Of a stretch of 64,000 nt of DNA, positions 16,834 through 26,007 are shown piece by piece. Under the pieces are notes generated by a model. It saw nothing but the letters and a program-made list of their open reading frames with translations, did not search any database and was not told where the DNA came from. The DNA comes from Pseudomarimonas salicorniae. Lineage in GTDB: Bacteria; Pseudomonadota; Gammaproteobacteria; Xanthomonadales; Xanthomonadaceae. A program made the translations under genes and the position numbers. The stretch spans positions 186,001 to 250,000 of the forward strand of contig NZ_JALNMH010000004.1 in the NCBI RefSeq assembly GCF_023156535.1, in the 5' to 3' direction. The stretch's first letter is position 1; the number at the start of each line of letters is the position of its first letter.

Positions 16834-18786
16834 ATGAATGCCCAACCGGACCCCGCCCCTTCGGCGGGGTCCTTCATTTGTCGCGGACTGATTCCCTGCC
16901 TGGTCGTCGCGCTCTGCCTCATCCCCTTTATTCCCGGGCTGAGCGGCCCCTTTCAGCATGACGACCTCAGCAACCTCCCCAGATTGATCGTTGGCCCGTT
17001 CGGCTGGGAGTCGCTCTGGGATGTCGCCGTCCGCAATGAGAGCGGCCTGCTCAGGCGCCCGCTGTCCAATATCGCTCTCGCCCTCAATTACTGGGGCAGC
17101 GGTATTTCCGACCCCTTTCCCTTCAAGCTCGGAAACCTGCTTGTACATGGCCTCACCGGCCTGGCCGCGTATTGGCTGTGCGTCGAGTTCCTGAGCATCC
17201 CCCATATCAGGCGCAGCCTGCCCGCATCGCCGCGGCAGATCGCCCTGCTCGCCGCCGCGATCTGGGTGATCCACCCGCTCCAGGTGAGCACGGCGCTCTA
17301 TGTCGTCCAGCGCATGGCGCAGCTCGCCACGCTGTTCAGTTTGGTCGCGGTCGCCTGGGCCCTCCACTGGACGCGCGCCCACTGGAGCTCGGCCGAACGA
17401 CCCAGCGGCTCGCGTCTGGCAGCGGCCGGCTTCATGCTGGCCTCGCTTCTTGCCATAGCTTCCAAGGAGAACGGGGTGCTGACCCCCGTCCTGCTGCTGG
17501 CTTGTCTGCTGCCAGCCTTTTCTGCTCTTCGTGGCGGCACGTCGCAGCACGCCTACGCAGTGCGCAACTTTCGACCGCTTGCGTACTTGTGCATCGCCCT
17601 TCCGCTGGCGCTCGGCCTGACCCTGGCGGCGTTCCGCCCGGAGCTCGTGATCGGGGGCTACGCGGGCAGACCCTTCACCTGGGATGAGCGCCTCCTGACC
17701 CAATCGATCGTGCTGTGGAAGTACATCTCCATGATCCTCCTGCCAAGGCCCAGCGAGATGGGTCTCTATCATGAGGTGGCGGTCCACGGCCCCGGGTCTG
17801 TTGCCGCGTGGATCGCCACGGCGGGTCTGGCGGCAATGCTGGCAACCGCGACGACTCTGATGAAGCGGGCCCCAATCCTCTCCTGGGCGCTGTTGTGGTT
17901 TTTCGGCTCCCACCTGCTGGAGTCAAGCCTCCTGCCGCTGGAGATGATCTATGAGCACCGCAACTACACGGGGCTTCTAGGTTTTTCCGCAATGGCATCG
18001 TGGGGAATCTTCGCCTTCGCAGGACGCACAGGCGTGCACGCAGGCCTTATAGCGGCCCTGCCCATCGCTCTTCTGGCGAGCTTGACCTTCAGTCGCGCGG
18101 TGGACTGGTCCAGTCCGGAGCGCTTCTATGCGGCCGAGTATCGCCACCACCCCGAGTCGTTCCGCGCCCTGCTGGGTTTCTACGACAGGATTGAGAACGT
18201 GGGCGCTTTCCCGGAGGTCGCAGCACAGCTCAAGCAGGAAATAATCGATCGACGGGGCGATGAGCCGTGGGTCGCGCTGATGCTGGCGTCCGAAGAGTGC
18301 GGCAATCCGGATTTCAGGGCCGATTGGGACCGGGTACTGGAACGGGTCCGCAACGCGAACAGCCTCGGCAGGTTCTCTGATTACGCGCATTCGGTATTGG
18401 ACCAGGTGATCAAGGGCCACTGCAGGCACCTGGACCTCGACGCCTTCTCCAATGTCCTGAAGCAACTCCACAGTCGGGCGCTCTACGCCGATGATCGGGC
18501 CAACGCCTCCATGGCGGCCAATCTCAATGCCTGGGTTCATCGCCACAAGCGCGAATGGGAGGAAGCGCGCAGTTGGCACTGGCGAGCGTCCTCAGCAGAC
18601 CCTGATTCGGTCGAGCCATTGTTCGAACTCGCCTACCTCGAGCTCAATCAGGGAAACCCTGCTGGAGCCCAGGCCGCAATCGAGGAACTGAAACGCCGAG
18701 AGGATCGAAGCCTGCGTCCGGTCAGCCATCGACTGCGCGAGATCGAGGGCCACCTCCAGCACCTGCTGGAAACCCAATCCCAGTAA
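16834..18786 (+). CDS. TMTC-like GT-C membrane protein with C-terminal TPR-like repeats, candidate O-glycosyltransferase
   Basis: The 650-residue protein resembles TMTC-type O-mannosyltransferases (GT105). After the first helix comes a paired acidic motif (FQHDDLSN, D43-D44). Then come RPLSNIALALNYW, a KLGNLLVHGLTGLAAY block, and HPLQVSTALYVVQRMAQLATLF, then further helices to about residue 430. A helical-repeat tail resembling TPR follows (LNAWVHRHKREWEEARSWHW onward). In the eukaryotic family such enzymes use a polyprenyl-phosphate sugar outside the cytosol. Its place directly after pilA suggests pilin or surface-protein glycosylation; that is inference. The only plausible start is the ATG at 16834, and the pilA terminator hairpin lies inside codons 5-13. 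No good Shine-Dalgarno was seen. Confidence 0.68.
   Translation: MNAQPDPAPSAGSFICRGLIPCLVVALCLIPFIPGLSGPFQHDDLSNLPRLIVGPFGWESLWDVAVRNESGLLRRPLSNIALALNYWGSGISDPFPFKLGNLLVHGLTGLAAYWLCVEFLSIPHIRRSLPASPRQIALLAAAIWVIHPLQVSTALYVVQRMAQLATLFSLVAVAWALHWTRAHWSSAERPSGSRLAAAGFMLASLLAIASKENGVLTPVLLLACLLPAFSALRGGTSQHAYAVRNFRPLAYLCIALPLALGLTLAAFRPELVIGGYAGRPFTWDERLLTQSIVLWKYISMILLPRPSEMGLYHEVAVHGPGSVAAWIATAGLAAMLATATTLMKRAPILSWALLWFFGSHLLESSLLPLEMIYEHRNYTGLLGFSAMASWGIFAFAGRTGVHAGLIAALPIALLASLTFSRAVDWSSPERFYAAEYRHHPESFRALLGFYDRIENVGAFPEVAAQLKQEIIDRRGDEPWVALMLASEECGNPDFRADWDRVLERVRNANSLGRFSDYAHSVLDQVIKGHCRHLDLDAFSNVLKQLHSRALYADDRANASMAANLNAWVHRHKREWEEARSWHWRASSADPDSVEPLFELAYLELNQGNPAGAQAAIEELKRREDRSLRPVSHRLREIEGHLQHLLETQSQ
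16848..16880 (+). terminator. pilA terminator hairpin embedded in the next gene's first codons
   Basis: GGACCCCGCC-CCTTC-GGCGGGGTCC forms a perfect 10-bp stem followed by TTCATTTG, 50 bases after the pilA stop. It is well placed to end the abundant pilin transcript and stabilise its 3' end, allowing limited readthrough into the downstream GT-C gene. Confidence 0.65.
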
Positions 18787-18791
18787 CCGCG

Positions 18792-18834
18792 TGGCCAGCG
18801 AGCGGACATACCCCCCTGAGCCGGATGCTGGCCA
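18792..18834. terminator. Inverted repeat between convergent genes
   Basis: TGGCCAGC (18792-18799) and GCTGGCCA (18827-18834) are perfect 8-bp arms with a 27-base loop in the 92-base gap between two convergent genes. It may act as a weak bidirectional terminator; the long loop and lack of a T-run make this uncertain. Confidence 0.25.
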
Positions 18835-18878
18835 ATGAATCACTCCCCCAAGCGAGCTGGCGCCGCTTCTTGACGCCG

Positions 18879-19979
18879 TCAACCGCGCGAACTGATCGCA
18901 CGCAGTAGCACTGTCTCGTATTGACGGGCAAGATCGGTCCAGGGCTGACTGATGGCCGGGTCCAATGGCCGCGGATCGAGGAGAGCGCACTGCATCCGAG
19001 ACGCAAGTGCCGTGGAGTCTCCGGGTGGGTAGAGGGCATCGGGACGCATACTGAGCAGTGACGCCACTTCGCCGATTTCAGCCGCGATCACAGGCAGGCC
19101 GCAGGCCACCATCTCCACCAGCTTCATCGGATGGCAAGCCTCCGAGAACGCTCCTACCCGGTTGTACACCACACCCACGTCAAGCGCCTTCCACAGGAGA
19201 GCTACGTCCTGGTGTGGCAGTACTCCCAGGTCGATGAACCTACGATTCGGGGTCAGTCGAACAGAGCCATCCCTCGGCCCGGCCAAACAAAGGTGGACAT
19301 CAGGGCATAGCTCGAGCAGCCTCTCATGGGCTTGAATCAGGTCCTGCACGCCCCGCGCGGAGGATAGTGACCCTGCCGAACCGACCAACGGAACTCCAAG
19401 CGGCAGTCCCAGTGCTTGCCTGGCCGCGACCTTTCCGATCGAGGGTACGAACTGACCGGGGATGCCGTTCCCGATCACCGTCACTCTCTGCAGCTGCACG
19501 CCCCTGCTGATGAGCTGAGCACGCAACGTCTGGGTCACCGCGACCACGCAGCGGGCCCGACGGGATGCTCTTCTCAGCGCCCAGCGCAATCCCGGCACCC
19601 GGCTAAGCCCGAAGGCTTCATAGTCGTCGTAAAAGTCGAGCACCACGGGAATACCCAGGCGGCTTCCAATGAACTCAGCCGCGGCCAGGTGCAAGGCATC
19701 ACTGCTCGCAACCAGCACGTCGGGCGCGAAGCGCGCAATGGCCGCGGCCCAACCGCCAAACGGCCTATGCGGAACGGGCAGCATATCGGCGCTGCTCCAG
19801 CGCACGCGGTCACGGATCGTAACGCTCGCCCCAGCCCGAGAACGGTAGGACGTGAATGCGACCTCCACGGAGTGGCCAAGGGCCGCGAGCGCCCGAGGAA
19901 TCTCATAAAGCCGCCCGTATGCATCATCCAGAGCATCCCGACCGGTGTACTGACGTTTGGAGACGAAAAGTACTCGCAA
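18879..19979 (-). CDS. Family 4-like glycosyltransferase
   Basis: The 366-residue protein has a GT-B fold. The N-terminal domain starts MRVLFVSKRQYTGRDALDDA. The C-terminal GT4 domain starts near VIGNGIPGQF, with PLVGSAGSLSSARGVQDLI, and carries the donor-binding region HPMKLVEMVACGLPVIA. It is the last gene of the glycan island, 15 bases after the preceding GT4. The start is a TTG at 19979; no ATG is available nearby. It probably adds one sugar to a lipid-linked glycan in the cytosol. Donor and linkage are not predictable. Confidence 0.78.
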   Translation of the reverse strand: MRVLFVSKRQYTGRDALDDAYGRLYEIPRALAALGHSVEVAFTSYRSRAGASVTIRDRVRWSSADMLPVPHRPFGGWAAAIARFAPDVLVASSDALHLAAAEFIGSRLGIPVVLDFYDDYEAFGLSRVPGLRWALRRASRRARCVVAVTQTLRAQLISRGVQLQRVTVIGNGIPGQFVPSIGKVAARQALGLPLGVPLVGSAGSLSSARGVQDLIQAHERLLELCPDVHLCLAGPRDGSVRLTPNRRFIDLGVLPHQDVALLWKALDVGVVYNRVGAFSEACHPMKLVEMVACGLPVIAAEIGEVASLLSMRPDALYPPGDSTALASRMQCALLDPRPLDPAISQPWTDLARQYETVLLRAISSRG

Positions 19980-19994
19980 GGAAGACTCGACGTT

Positions 19995-21134
19995 CTAGCG
20001 GCAAACGGTTCGAAACAGGTCCAGATTGCGGGAAGCGACCTGTTCGATCGAGAAGAACTCCTCCACCAGCTCGCGAGCCCGCCTACCGCGCGCGAGCCAG
20101 CCCCCCTCGTCAGCGCCAAGCATCTCCCCAACGGCCTGCGCCAGTGCAGCCTCATCGTCAGGCGCACAGGTCCACCCAGCTCCATCTTCCACGTACGTGT
20201 CGATACCGCCGCATCGGGTGCAGAGCACCGGGAGCCCAGCCTCCATCGCCTCAAGAGCGGCGTTCGACATGCCCTCATATCTTGACGGTAGAACGAAGGC
20301 GTCCGCGTCCTCTAGCACGCTCCGAACCTGATCCGCGGGGAGTGCCCCTCCGAACGATACGCAGTCACTCATCCCCAGACGCTCGACCTGCTGCTGGAGC
20401 TGTCCCCGCAGAGATCCCTCTCCCCACAACGAAAGCCGGAATCGTCTACCGGCCTGGCGCTGCGAAGCCAGGACATTCAATAGAAGATCAATCCCCTTCT
20501 GTTTCTCAAGCCTTCCCGTCCACACGAGGCGCCTTGGGTCGGCCAAGGCTTTGCGGCAGACAGCGGGCGCCACGCTGACGCCATTCGGGATACTGAACCT
20601 TGGCGGATGCACGATCCCAAGCCGCTCCAGATCTTCCGCGATTGCGGCGTTGATGAGGTTGACCGCGTCGATCTGGGAGTCGAGAAGAGACAGCCAGAAT
20701 CTCGAGAAAGGTACAGACCTGACAAAAGCAGCGTCTCCGTCCCCCCGGGCGTTGATCGGCACCACCACCAGCTTCCAGGAAACGATGCGAAGAGCCTTGA
20801 GCAGCGCCAGCGCCAGCGCCGCGTCCCCCATGCCACGGCTGTAGACGACGTCGAACCTGCTTCGATTCCTGAAAGCAAACAGGATGTGCGAGACGAGGTA
20901 CGAGCAGCCCCTCGCCAGCCTGCCGAGCCCGTTCGCCGCAAATAGCCGGTGCGTCTGAAGACGCTGCGCTCCCAGCTCCTGCACGCCGGTCGGAATCCGG
21001 TGACCCGCGACTTCAACCTCGGCCCCTTGGGCCAGCCAAACCTCGACCAGCCGCGAGACCTGGTTCTCTGCGCCACCCATCACATACGGTGGCAGGTTAG
21101 ATACCACCAGCACCTTCAGCCTGCTACCGCCCAT
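19995..21134 (-). CDS. Family 4 glycosyltransferase
   Basis: The 379-residue GT-B enzyme has LPPYVMGGAENQVSRL at its N-terminus (glycine-rich acceptor loop). The C-terminal domain has WTGRLEKQKGIDLLL and ADAFVLPSRYEGMSNAALEA, which includes the EX7E-type retaining motif, then MEAGLPVLCT. I chose the ATG at 21134; a GTG at 21143 is in frame and both overlap the asnB stop. The overlap indicates an operon with asnB. Likely acts on the inner face of the membrane in glycan assembly; the sugar is unknown. Confidence 0.85.
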   Translation of the reverse strand: MGGSRLKVLVVSNLPPYVMGGAENQVSRLVEVWLAQGAEVEVAGHRIPTGVQELGAQRLQTHRLFAANGLGRLARGCSYLVSHILFAFRNRSRFDVVYSRGMGDAALALALLKALRIVSWKLVVVPINARGDGDAAFVRSVPFSRFWLSLLDSQIDAVNLINAAIAEDLERLGIVHPPRFSIPNGVSVAPAVCRKALADPRRLVWTGRLEKQKGIDLLLNVLASQRQAGRRFRLSLWGEGSLRGQLQQQVERLGMSDCVSFGGALPADQVRSVLEDADAFVLPSRYEGMSNAALEAMEAGLPVLCTRCGGIDTYVEDGAGWTCAPDDEAALAQAVGEMLGADEGGWLARGRRARELVEEFFSIEQVASRNLDLFRTVCR

Positions 21135-23031
21135 GGCGATCACACCAAGCGAGGTACATCAGTGTGGCCCACAGCACGTATCCATGGTCTGCTCTTTTGC
21201 TAATGTGCTGGCGCCAGACACGTGAGAGCCACTGCGCGTCCAGAAGCGGATCGTCACCCTGCATTGCCGGGCGAAACAGAGAATCCGCCCAGTCGAAGAG
21301 CGCTCCCCTTAACCAGGCTCCAATCGGAACATCGAAGCCTTGTTTGCGTCGCTGAGATACGTCAGCCAGGCCACGCTCTGCCACCAGGTTCCGAAGCACG
21401 GTCTTGCCGGAGCGGCCGTCGCACAACAGGGAAGAAGGCAACCTCCAGGCCAGGTTAATCAACTCATGATCGAGGAAGGGGCATCTCAGCTCCAGGCCGA
21501 CCGCCATGCTCGATCGATCAAGTTTGTGTGTGATCCCCTCGGGTAGCAGCAAGGCCTGATCGAGGAATCGACATCTCGCACCAAAGCCACTGCCGGAAAG
21601 CCATCCCGGCATTCGAGGCCAAGCGGGATCATCCAGGAAGTTGATGGATTCGGAGCCGCTGAAGCGCAGCAATGCTTGCGCATAGGCCTCCGCGCCTTGA
21701 ACACCCACACGGGACGCCTGCCTGTTGAGCGCAGCCGAGACTCTTCCCGGCGGCACTATCCGACCCATCCCCCCCCCGCCCAGAGCGAGCAAACGACGGA
21801 CCTGCCAGGGAAACAAGCGCAACGCCTGCCAGTTGCGCTCGCCATCCAGATATCTCTGGTATCCATGAAACGCCTCGTCTCCGCCATCGCCGGTCAGAGC
21901 GACGGTCACGCTCTGCCGGGCAGCGTCAGCGACCAGCAGCGCTGGCAGCTGCGCAACGTCTGCGAAGGGCTCGTCGAATACGTCGACGACGCGCTGGACA
22001 GAGGCCAATGCAGCACCGCCCGCCAAATGTACCGTGGTGTGGTCGGTGCCCAAGCGGCACGCAGTGTCGGCCGCGACTCGCTCCTCGTTGACATCGGGCT
22101 CGTCGAAGGCAACGGTGAAAGTCTTCACACCCCCTGCCGACATCCTGACCATGCTCGATACGATCAGGGATGAGTCGATACCCCCGGAAAGCAAAGCCCC
22201 GACGGGCACGTCTGCCTGATGCCGGAGACCCACTGCCCGGTCAAGGGCCTCACCGACGAGTGCCTGGGCCTCCCATTCGCTTCCCGTCCAGGGGTCCTGC
22301 GCGGCACGTTGAACCATGTCACCGAGATCCCACCAACGCTCTACCCGGGACATGAACACATCGACGTCAGGTCTCCACAGCCGGTCAGCCCGCGCGATAC
22401 GAATCATCGCCCCCGCAGGCAATTTGAAGATTCCGGGGTGAATGGTCCAGGGAGCTGGAATGAAACCGAATGACAGCAGCCAATCCAGCGCCCGAGGCTC
22501 GACGACATGTCGCCAGTCGGGATGCTCCCTGAACGCCTTCAGCTCCGAGCCGGCGACCCAATCCTGTCCGACCATGCCGAGGTACAGAGGCTTCTCGCCG
22601 AAACGATCGCGCGCAAGCGTGAGGGCGCCGGAGCGCGTGTCGAACGCTGCGAAGGCGAACATCCCGTTGCAGCGCTGCAATGCATCCTTCACGCCCCACG
22701 AAGCAATCGCTTCGACCAGGGTTTCCGTATCCGAGTTGCCCCTCCAGCGGACATCGGCGGTGGATTCCAGGCTCTTCCGCAAGCTCGCGTGGTTGTAGAT
22801 TTCCCCGTTGAACGCAAGCACCCAGCGACCGTTCGCGGAGGCCATCGGCTGAGCCCCGGCTTCCGAAAGCTCGACGACGCGCAGGCGGCGGTGAGCCAGG
22901 GCGATGCTGCAGTCATCGTTGCGCCAGACACCAGCAGCATCCGGCCCTCGATGTGCGAGTACGCCGCCCATTCTTTCCGCGAGTCCCGGTACGGCGGCGC
23001 CGGCCCCCATCAGGACAGCCAGACCGCACAT
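21124..23031 (-). CDS. asnB: Glutamine-hydrolysing asparagine synthase family protein (AsnB-type amidotransferase)
   Basis: The 635-residue protein has a class II glutaminase domain starting with the catalytic Cys2 (MCGLAVLMG), with HRGPD, FNGEIYNH and RDRFGEKPLY. The synthetase domain has the PP-loop LSGGIDSS (281-288), LTGDGGDEAFHGY and the GLELRCPFLDHELIN block. AsnB-type enzymes are common in O-antigen and exopolysaccharide loci, where some amidate uronic acids. It could equally supply asparagine. It starts one base after the TylF-type gene's stop and overlaps the next GT4 gene, so it belongs to the glycan operon. All key residues look intact. Confidence 0.88.
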   Translation of the reverse strand: MCGLAVLMGAGAAVPGLAERMGGVLAHRGPDAAGVWRNDDCSIALAHRRLRVVELSEAGAQPMASANGRWVLAFNGEIYNHASLRKSLESTADVRWRGNSDTETLVEAIASWGVKDALQRCNGMFAFAAFDTRSGALTLARDRFGEKPLYLGMVGQDWVAGSELKAFREHPDWRHVVEPRALDWLLSFGFIPAPWTIHPGIFKLPAGAMIRIARADRLWRPDVDVFMSRVERWWDLGDMVQRAAQDPWTGSEWEAQALVGEALDRAVGLRHQADVPVGALLSGGIDSSLIVSSMVRMSAGGVKTFTVAFDEPDVNEERVAADTACRLGTDHTTVHLAGGAALASVQRVVDVFDEPFADVAQLPALLVADAARQSVTVALTGDGGDEAFHGYQRYLDGERNWQALRLFPWQVRRLLALGGGGMGRIVPPGRVSAALNRQASRVGVQGAEAYAQALLRFSGSESINFLDDPAWPRMPGWLSGSGFGARCRFLDQALLLPEGITHKLDRSSMAVGLELRCPFLDHELINLAWRLPSSLLCDGRSGKTVLRNLVAERGLADVSQRRKQGFDVPIGAWLRGALFDWADSLFRPAMQGDDPLLDAQWLSRVWRQHISKRADHGYVLWATLMYLAWCDRHGR

Positions 23032-23032
23032 G

Positions 23033-23812
23033 TCAGGTCTTGACGAACTGACGGGCGGAATAGTCGATCCTGTGCAGGAAGACCTTCAGCGAATGCTCCT
23101 TGATGAATTCATCCGTTGCCTGCCGCGCACCTTGCCAGTGGCCATAGTCATCTATGGTGACCAACCCGAAAGGGGACACTCTCGGATACAGGTGTCGAAG
23201 CTCGTGGGCGGTCGACCGGTACCAGTCCGTATCCAGCCGGAGATAGCTGATCGCGCCCGGGGCCTGCTGTGGCAGCGTCTCGCATACGTCACCCTGCACT
23301 AGATGAAACCTGCCAGGGGGATACCCTGTCGAGTGCAGGTTCCGCCGGACCAAATCCGATCCTGCTTCGCACCATCGATCCCCTACGGCTCGCGTCAGCG
23401 ATGCGTCGTACACCCCGGACGCTTCGGCCCCGGAAAAGTCGCGATCACGCTGGTCAGGGGCGGTCATCCCGCTAAAGGTATCGAACAGGTAAAGGTCACG
23501 TTCCTGCCCGAGCGAGCTCAGGGTCAACGCGGCGGCCATCATCTGACCGCCTCGCCATACACCACACTCGACAATCGCCCCTTCGATCCCCTGCTCGACC
23601 ACGTACTGGACTGAAGCGATCGTTGCCAGCGTGCGCTCAACTCCCCCCATGGTATGAGGCAATGACGTGTCCAGGATCCTCCGCTGCCACTTCGGGACGT
23701 CATCCAGCGAAGCCTCGCGAAGCGCTCTCTTGATGTTACTGAGGTATCGTCGGATCACAGTCTTGTCTCTTGAGGGGCGAAATCGCGGGACAGAGCCTGC
23801 CGCCCTAGGCAT
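23033..23812 (-). CDS. TylF/MycF-type macrocin O-methyltransferase family protein
   Basis: The 259-residue protein shows the family pattern: ECGVWRGGQMM (SAM-binding), LYLFDTFSGM, then ISYLRLDTDWYRST and VTIDDYGHWQGARQATDEF, which carries the Mg-binding aspartates. Members O-methylate sugars in macrolide and surface-glycan pathways. I chose the ATG at 23812 (MPRAAGSVPRF); the frame is open to 23881 but the added residues have no family likeness. It is followed by asnB with a one-base gap. A methylated sugar in the product of this island is a reasonable inference. Confidence 0.85.
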   Translation of the reverse strand: MPRAAGSVPRFRPSRDKTVIRRYLSNIKRALREASLDDVPKWQRRILDTSLPHTMGGVERTLATIASVQYVVEQGIEGAIVECGVWRGGQMMAAALTLSSLGQERDLYLFDTFSGMTAPDQRDRDFSGAEASGVYDASLTRAVGDRWCEAGSDLVRRNLHSTGYPPGRFHLVQGDVCETLPQQAPGAISYLRLDTDWYRSTAHELRHLYPRVSPFGLVTIDDYGHWQGARQATDEFIKEHSLKVFLHRIDYSARQFVKT

Positions 23813-23929
23813 GAAGGGCCCGGCACGCTCAACCCATCCGGATCCTGCAGCAGGCGGAACCTGCCTCCGCGAGAAGGCCACAGCCGATGCCGGGCCATTC
23901 GACTTACTGCTCTCCTGGAGAGGCCGAGC

Positions 23930-24718
23930 CTAGTCGCCGCGAGCAACGTCACGGCTTGGGCCATATCGGAGAACGAACAGCGTCGAGGAGGAGCCGAGCA
24001 CCCTCGCCAGAGCCGTTCGAGCCCCCAACCGCAGCGCATTGCCGAGAAGCATGGTGCCAGAATAGAACACGCCGCACGCAGAAACCCTTTCCAGTTCCCA
24101 GTTCAGTGCTCGAAACTTTCTTGCCCACCAGCGGGTAGAGAAGTACCAGGTCTCTGTGACGAAATTCCCCCGTTCGCCGTGCCTTGAGGGCAGTAGCAAC
24201 CTGAGTCCACCAGGACGTTCTCGCACGGAAAGGCTGTCGGTCCCGAGCATGGGAGGCGGCCGCCGCTTGCCAAGAAGAAACTGGACTGCACGTTTGAACA
24301 CCCAGGCCGGGTGAAGCAAGGTCGTCCATACGCGCCACGAAGCGCTGGGAACCACGTGCACAGCGATGCCAGTGCGACGCAGGACCCGAGCCATCTCCGA
24401 CAGTAGGGGTTCCAGGGGAAGGAGGTGCTCCAGCAGGTTGGAGCTGAATACAACATCCACGGATTCATCATCGAGCGGCAACCGGACACCGTCGTAATCC
24501 TGCACCGGGAACACCCGGCGCCCCTTGTAAGCGCTCGATCCGATGTCCAAAGCGGTCACCTGATATCCCAGCTCAGAGAGCAAGGCAGCCTGCTCCCCGG
24601 TCCCGGCGCCAACATCCAGAACCAGAATGTCCCTTCGGGCACCAAAATGGCCACGGATTGCCTCGGAGACGAGCCGCAGCTCGAATGCCCGGATTGCGGA
24701 CAGTGCTTCCGCGTTCAA
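23930..24718 (-). CDS. Class I SAM-dependent methyltransferase of the glycan island
   Basis: The 262-residue protein has motif I ILVLDVGAGTGEQAALL, an acidic residue closing strand 2 (TALDIG), and VDVVFSSNLLEHL, as in Methyltransf_11/25 enzymes from O-antigen loci. The C-terminal 120 residues contain a hydrophobic, basic stretch that may bind membrane. The start is a TTG at 24718 overlapping the flippase stop (TTGA), so translation is probably coupled. A gap of 117 bases separates it from the TylF-type gene. The substrate is unknown. Confidence 0.8.
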   Translation of the reverse strand: MNAEALSAIRAFELRLVSEAIRGHFGARRDILVLDVGAGTGEQAALLSELGYQVTALDIGSSAYKGRRVFPVQDYDGVRLPLDDESVDVVFSSNLLEHLLPLEPLLSEMARVLRRTGIAVHVVPSASWRVWTTLLHPAWVFKRAVQFLLGKRRPPPMLGTDSLSVRERPGGLRLLLPSRHGERGNFVTETWYFSTRWWARKFRALNWELERVSACGVFYSGTMLLGNALRLGARTALARVLGSSSTLFVLRYGPSRDVARGD

Positions 24719-26007
24719 TGGCTTTGCCGCTCACGCCGACGACCGATTACGGCCTTGCTGACAACGGCCACCATCAGCAGGGCGGAGAGCATCTCCACCA
24801 GGGCCATTGCCGCGAACCCGGCTCCCAGTCCTGAACTGGGAACTAGCACGGCCAGAAGAGCTACGAGGGCAACGGTATACATGATCTCGATAGCGACGCG
24901 CTGCTGCTTTCGCTCCAATGCCAGAAGAAGGTTTGCGGAGAATACCCGGACGCAGAAGAAAGCTACCCAGCAGGCAAGGAGCGGAGCGTACTCACTGATG
25001 ATGGAGAACTCTGGCCCCAGAATGCCGACAATCCATTCGTTGGTCAGAAAGAATATCAGCGCGGCTGCCCCGGCATAGGCAACAGCGGCGAGGAAGAGCA
25101 AGGTCATCTTTCCGGGGGCAAGGGGCTGCCCACCGCTCAGCCGGAAAAGCCGGGGCGTGACGACCATCGCCAATGACTCGATCGGAAGTGCGAACACAGC
25201 CCCGATCCTTTGCCCCGCAGCATACTCCCCGCCCAACTTGGCCCCTCCGGCCGAGACCGCAGCCCACTTGTCCAGGGAGGTGGATCCCAGACTGCTGGCC
25301 CATAGCGCGGCGAAGCCCAATCCCTCGCCCATCTCCCTCCGACTGGGTCGCGCCTGCGTACGCTTTACGGAAAGCACGGCACAGGTGATCGGCCATACCG
25401 GAGCGAGTAGCGCAATCAGCGCGAGAGCATGCAAGAGCACGAACCCCCGTATCCCGAACGGCTCTCCCGCAGCCACGAAGGCAAGCGCTGCCAAGACGCG
25501 TGCGAGCGGAGCCGCCACGCCTGCGGCCGCGGCCAGTGCCATTCTCCCGCTTGCCGCAAACGCGAACCCGGCCTGCGTGGCAACAGGCGGCATTGCAATC
25601 TCGACGAACCCAAGCGCAAGAATCCAGCCGATCTCCAGCTCGGCAGGAAAGGACCAGGAAAGCAGGACGAACGCGAGCGCAAGCACGGGGAGCCCTCGAC
25701 TCAGCGCCCAGCTGACCGCCGCCATGCGCTGGTTGAGCAGCGCTCCATCCCTGGCGACATCCTGATACAGCTTCAAGCCCAGGCCGAACGCAGCAAACCC
25801 GCCGATTGCCAACGCCAGTCCCGAGACCGCCGCAACCATGCCGTAGCCTTCGGCGCCCAGGGTGCGGGCAACGACAAAGAGCCAGACTACCTGCAGGAGC
25901 ACCCGAGCCCCATTCCATGCGAAAACAGCCAACGTCTGCGTCAACAGTCGATTGGCGGGCCCGGAATCACGGTGGGCTCGCAATCCGCTGAAGACTGACC
26001 ACCTCAC
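24715..26007 (-). CDS. Polysaccharide/lipid-linked oligosaccharide flippase (Wzx-like, MOP superfamily)
   Basis: The 430-residue protein is almost entirely hydrophobic, with about 12 membrane segments. It starts with a motif typical of polysaccharide flippases (LLTQTLAVFAWNGARVLLQV, then ARTLGAEGYGMVAAVSGLA). Such proteins move undecaprenyl-linked glycans across the inner membrane. It starts at a GTG overlapping the epimerase stop (GTGA) and its stop overlaps the next methyltransferase start. No Wzy-type polymerase is seen next to it, so its substrate may be a single unit rather than a polymer repeat. Confidence 0.82.
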   Translation of the reverse strand: MRWSVFSGLRAHRDSGPANRLLTQTLAVFAWNGARVLLQVVWLFVVARTLGAEGYGMVAAVSGLALAIGGFAAFGLGLKLYQDVARDGALLNQRMAAVSWALSRGLPVLALAFVLLSWSFPAELEIGWILALGFVEIAMPPVATQAGFAFAASGRMALAAAAGVAAPLARVLAALAFVAAGEPFGIRGFVLLHALALIALLAPVWPITCAVLSVKRTQARPSRREMGEGLGFAALWASSLGSTSLDKWAAVSAGGAKLGGEYAAGQRIGAVFALPIESLAMVVTPRLFRLSGGQPLAPGKMTLLFLAAVAYAGAAALIFFLTNEWIVGILGPEFSIISEYAPLLACWVAFFCVRVFSANLLLALERKQQRVAIEIMYTVALVALLAVLVPSSGLGAGFAAMALVEMLSALLMVAVVSKAVIGRRRERQSH

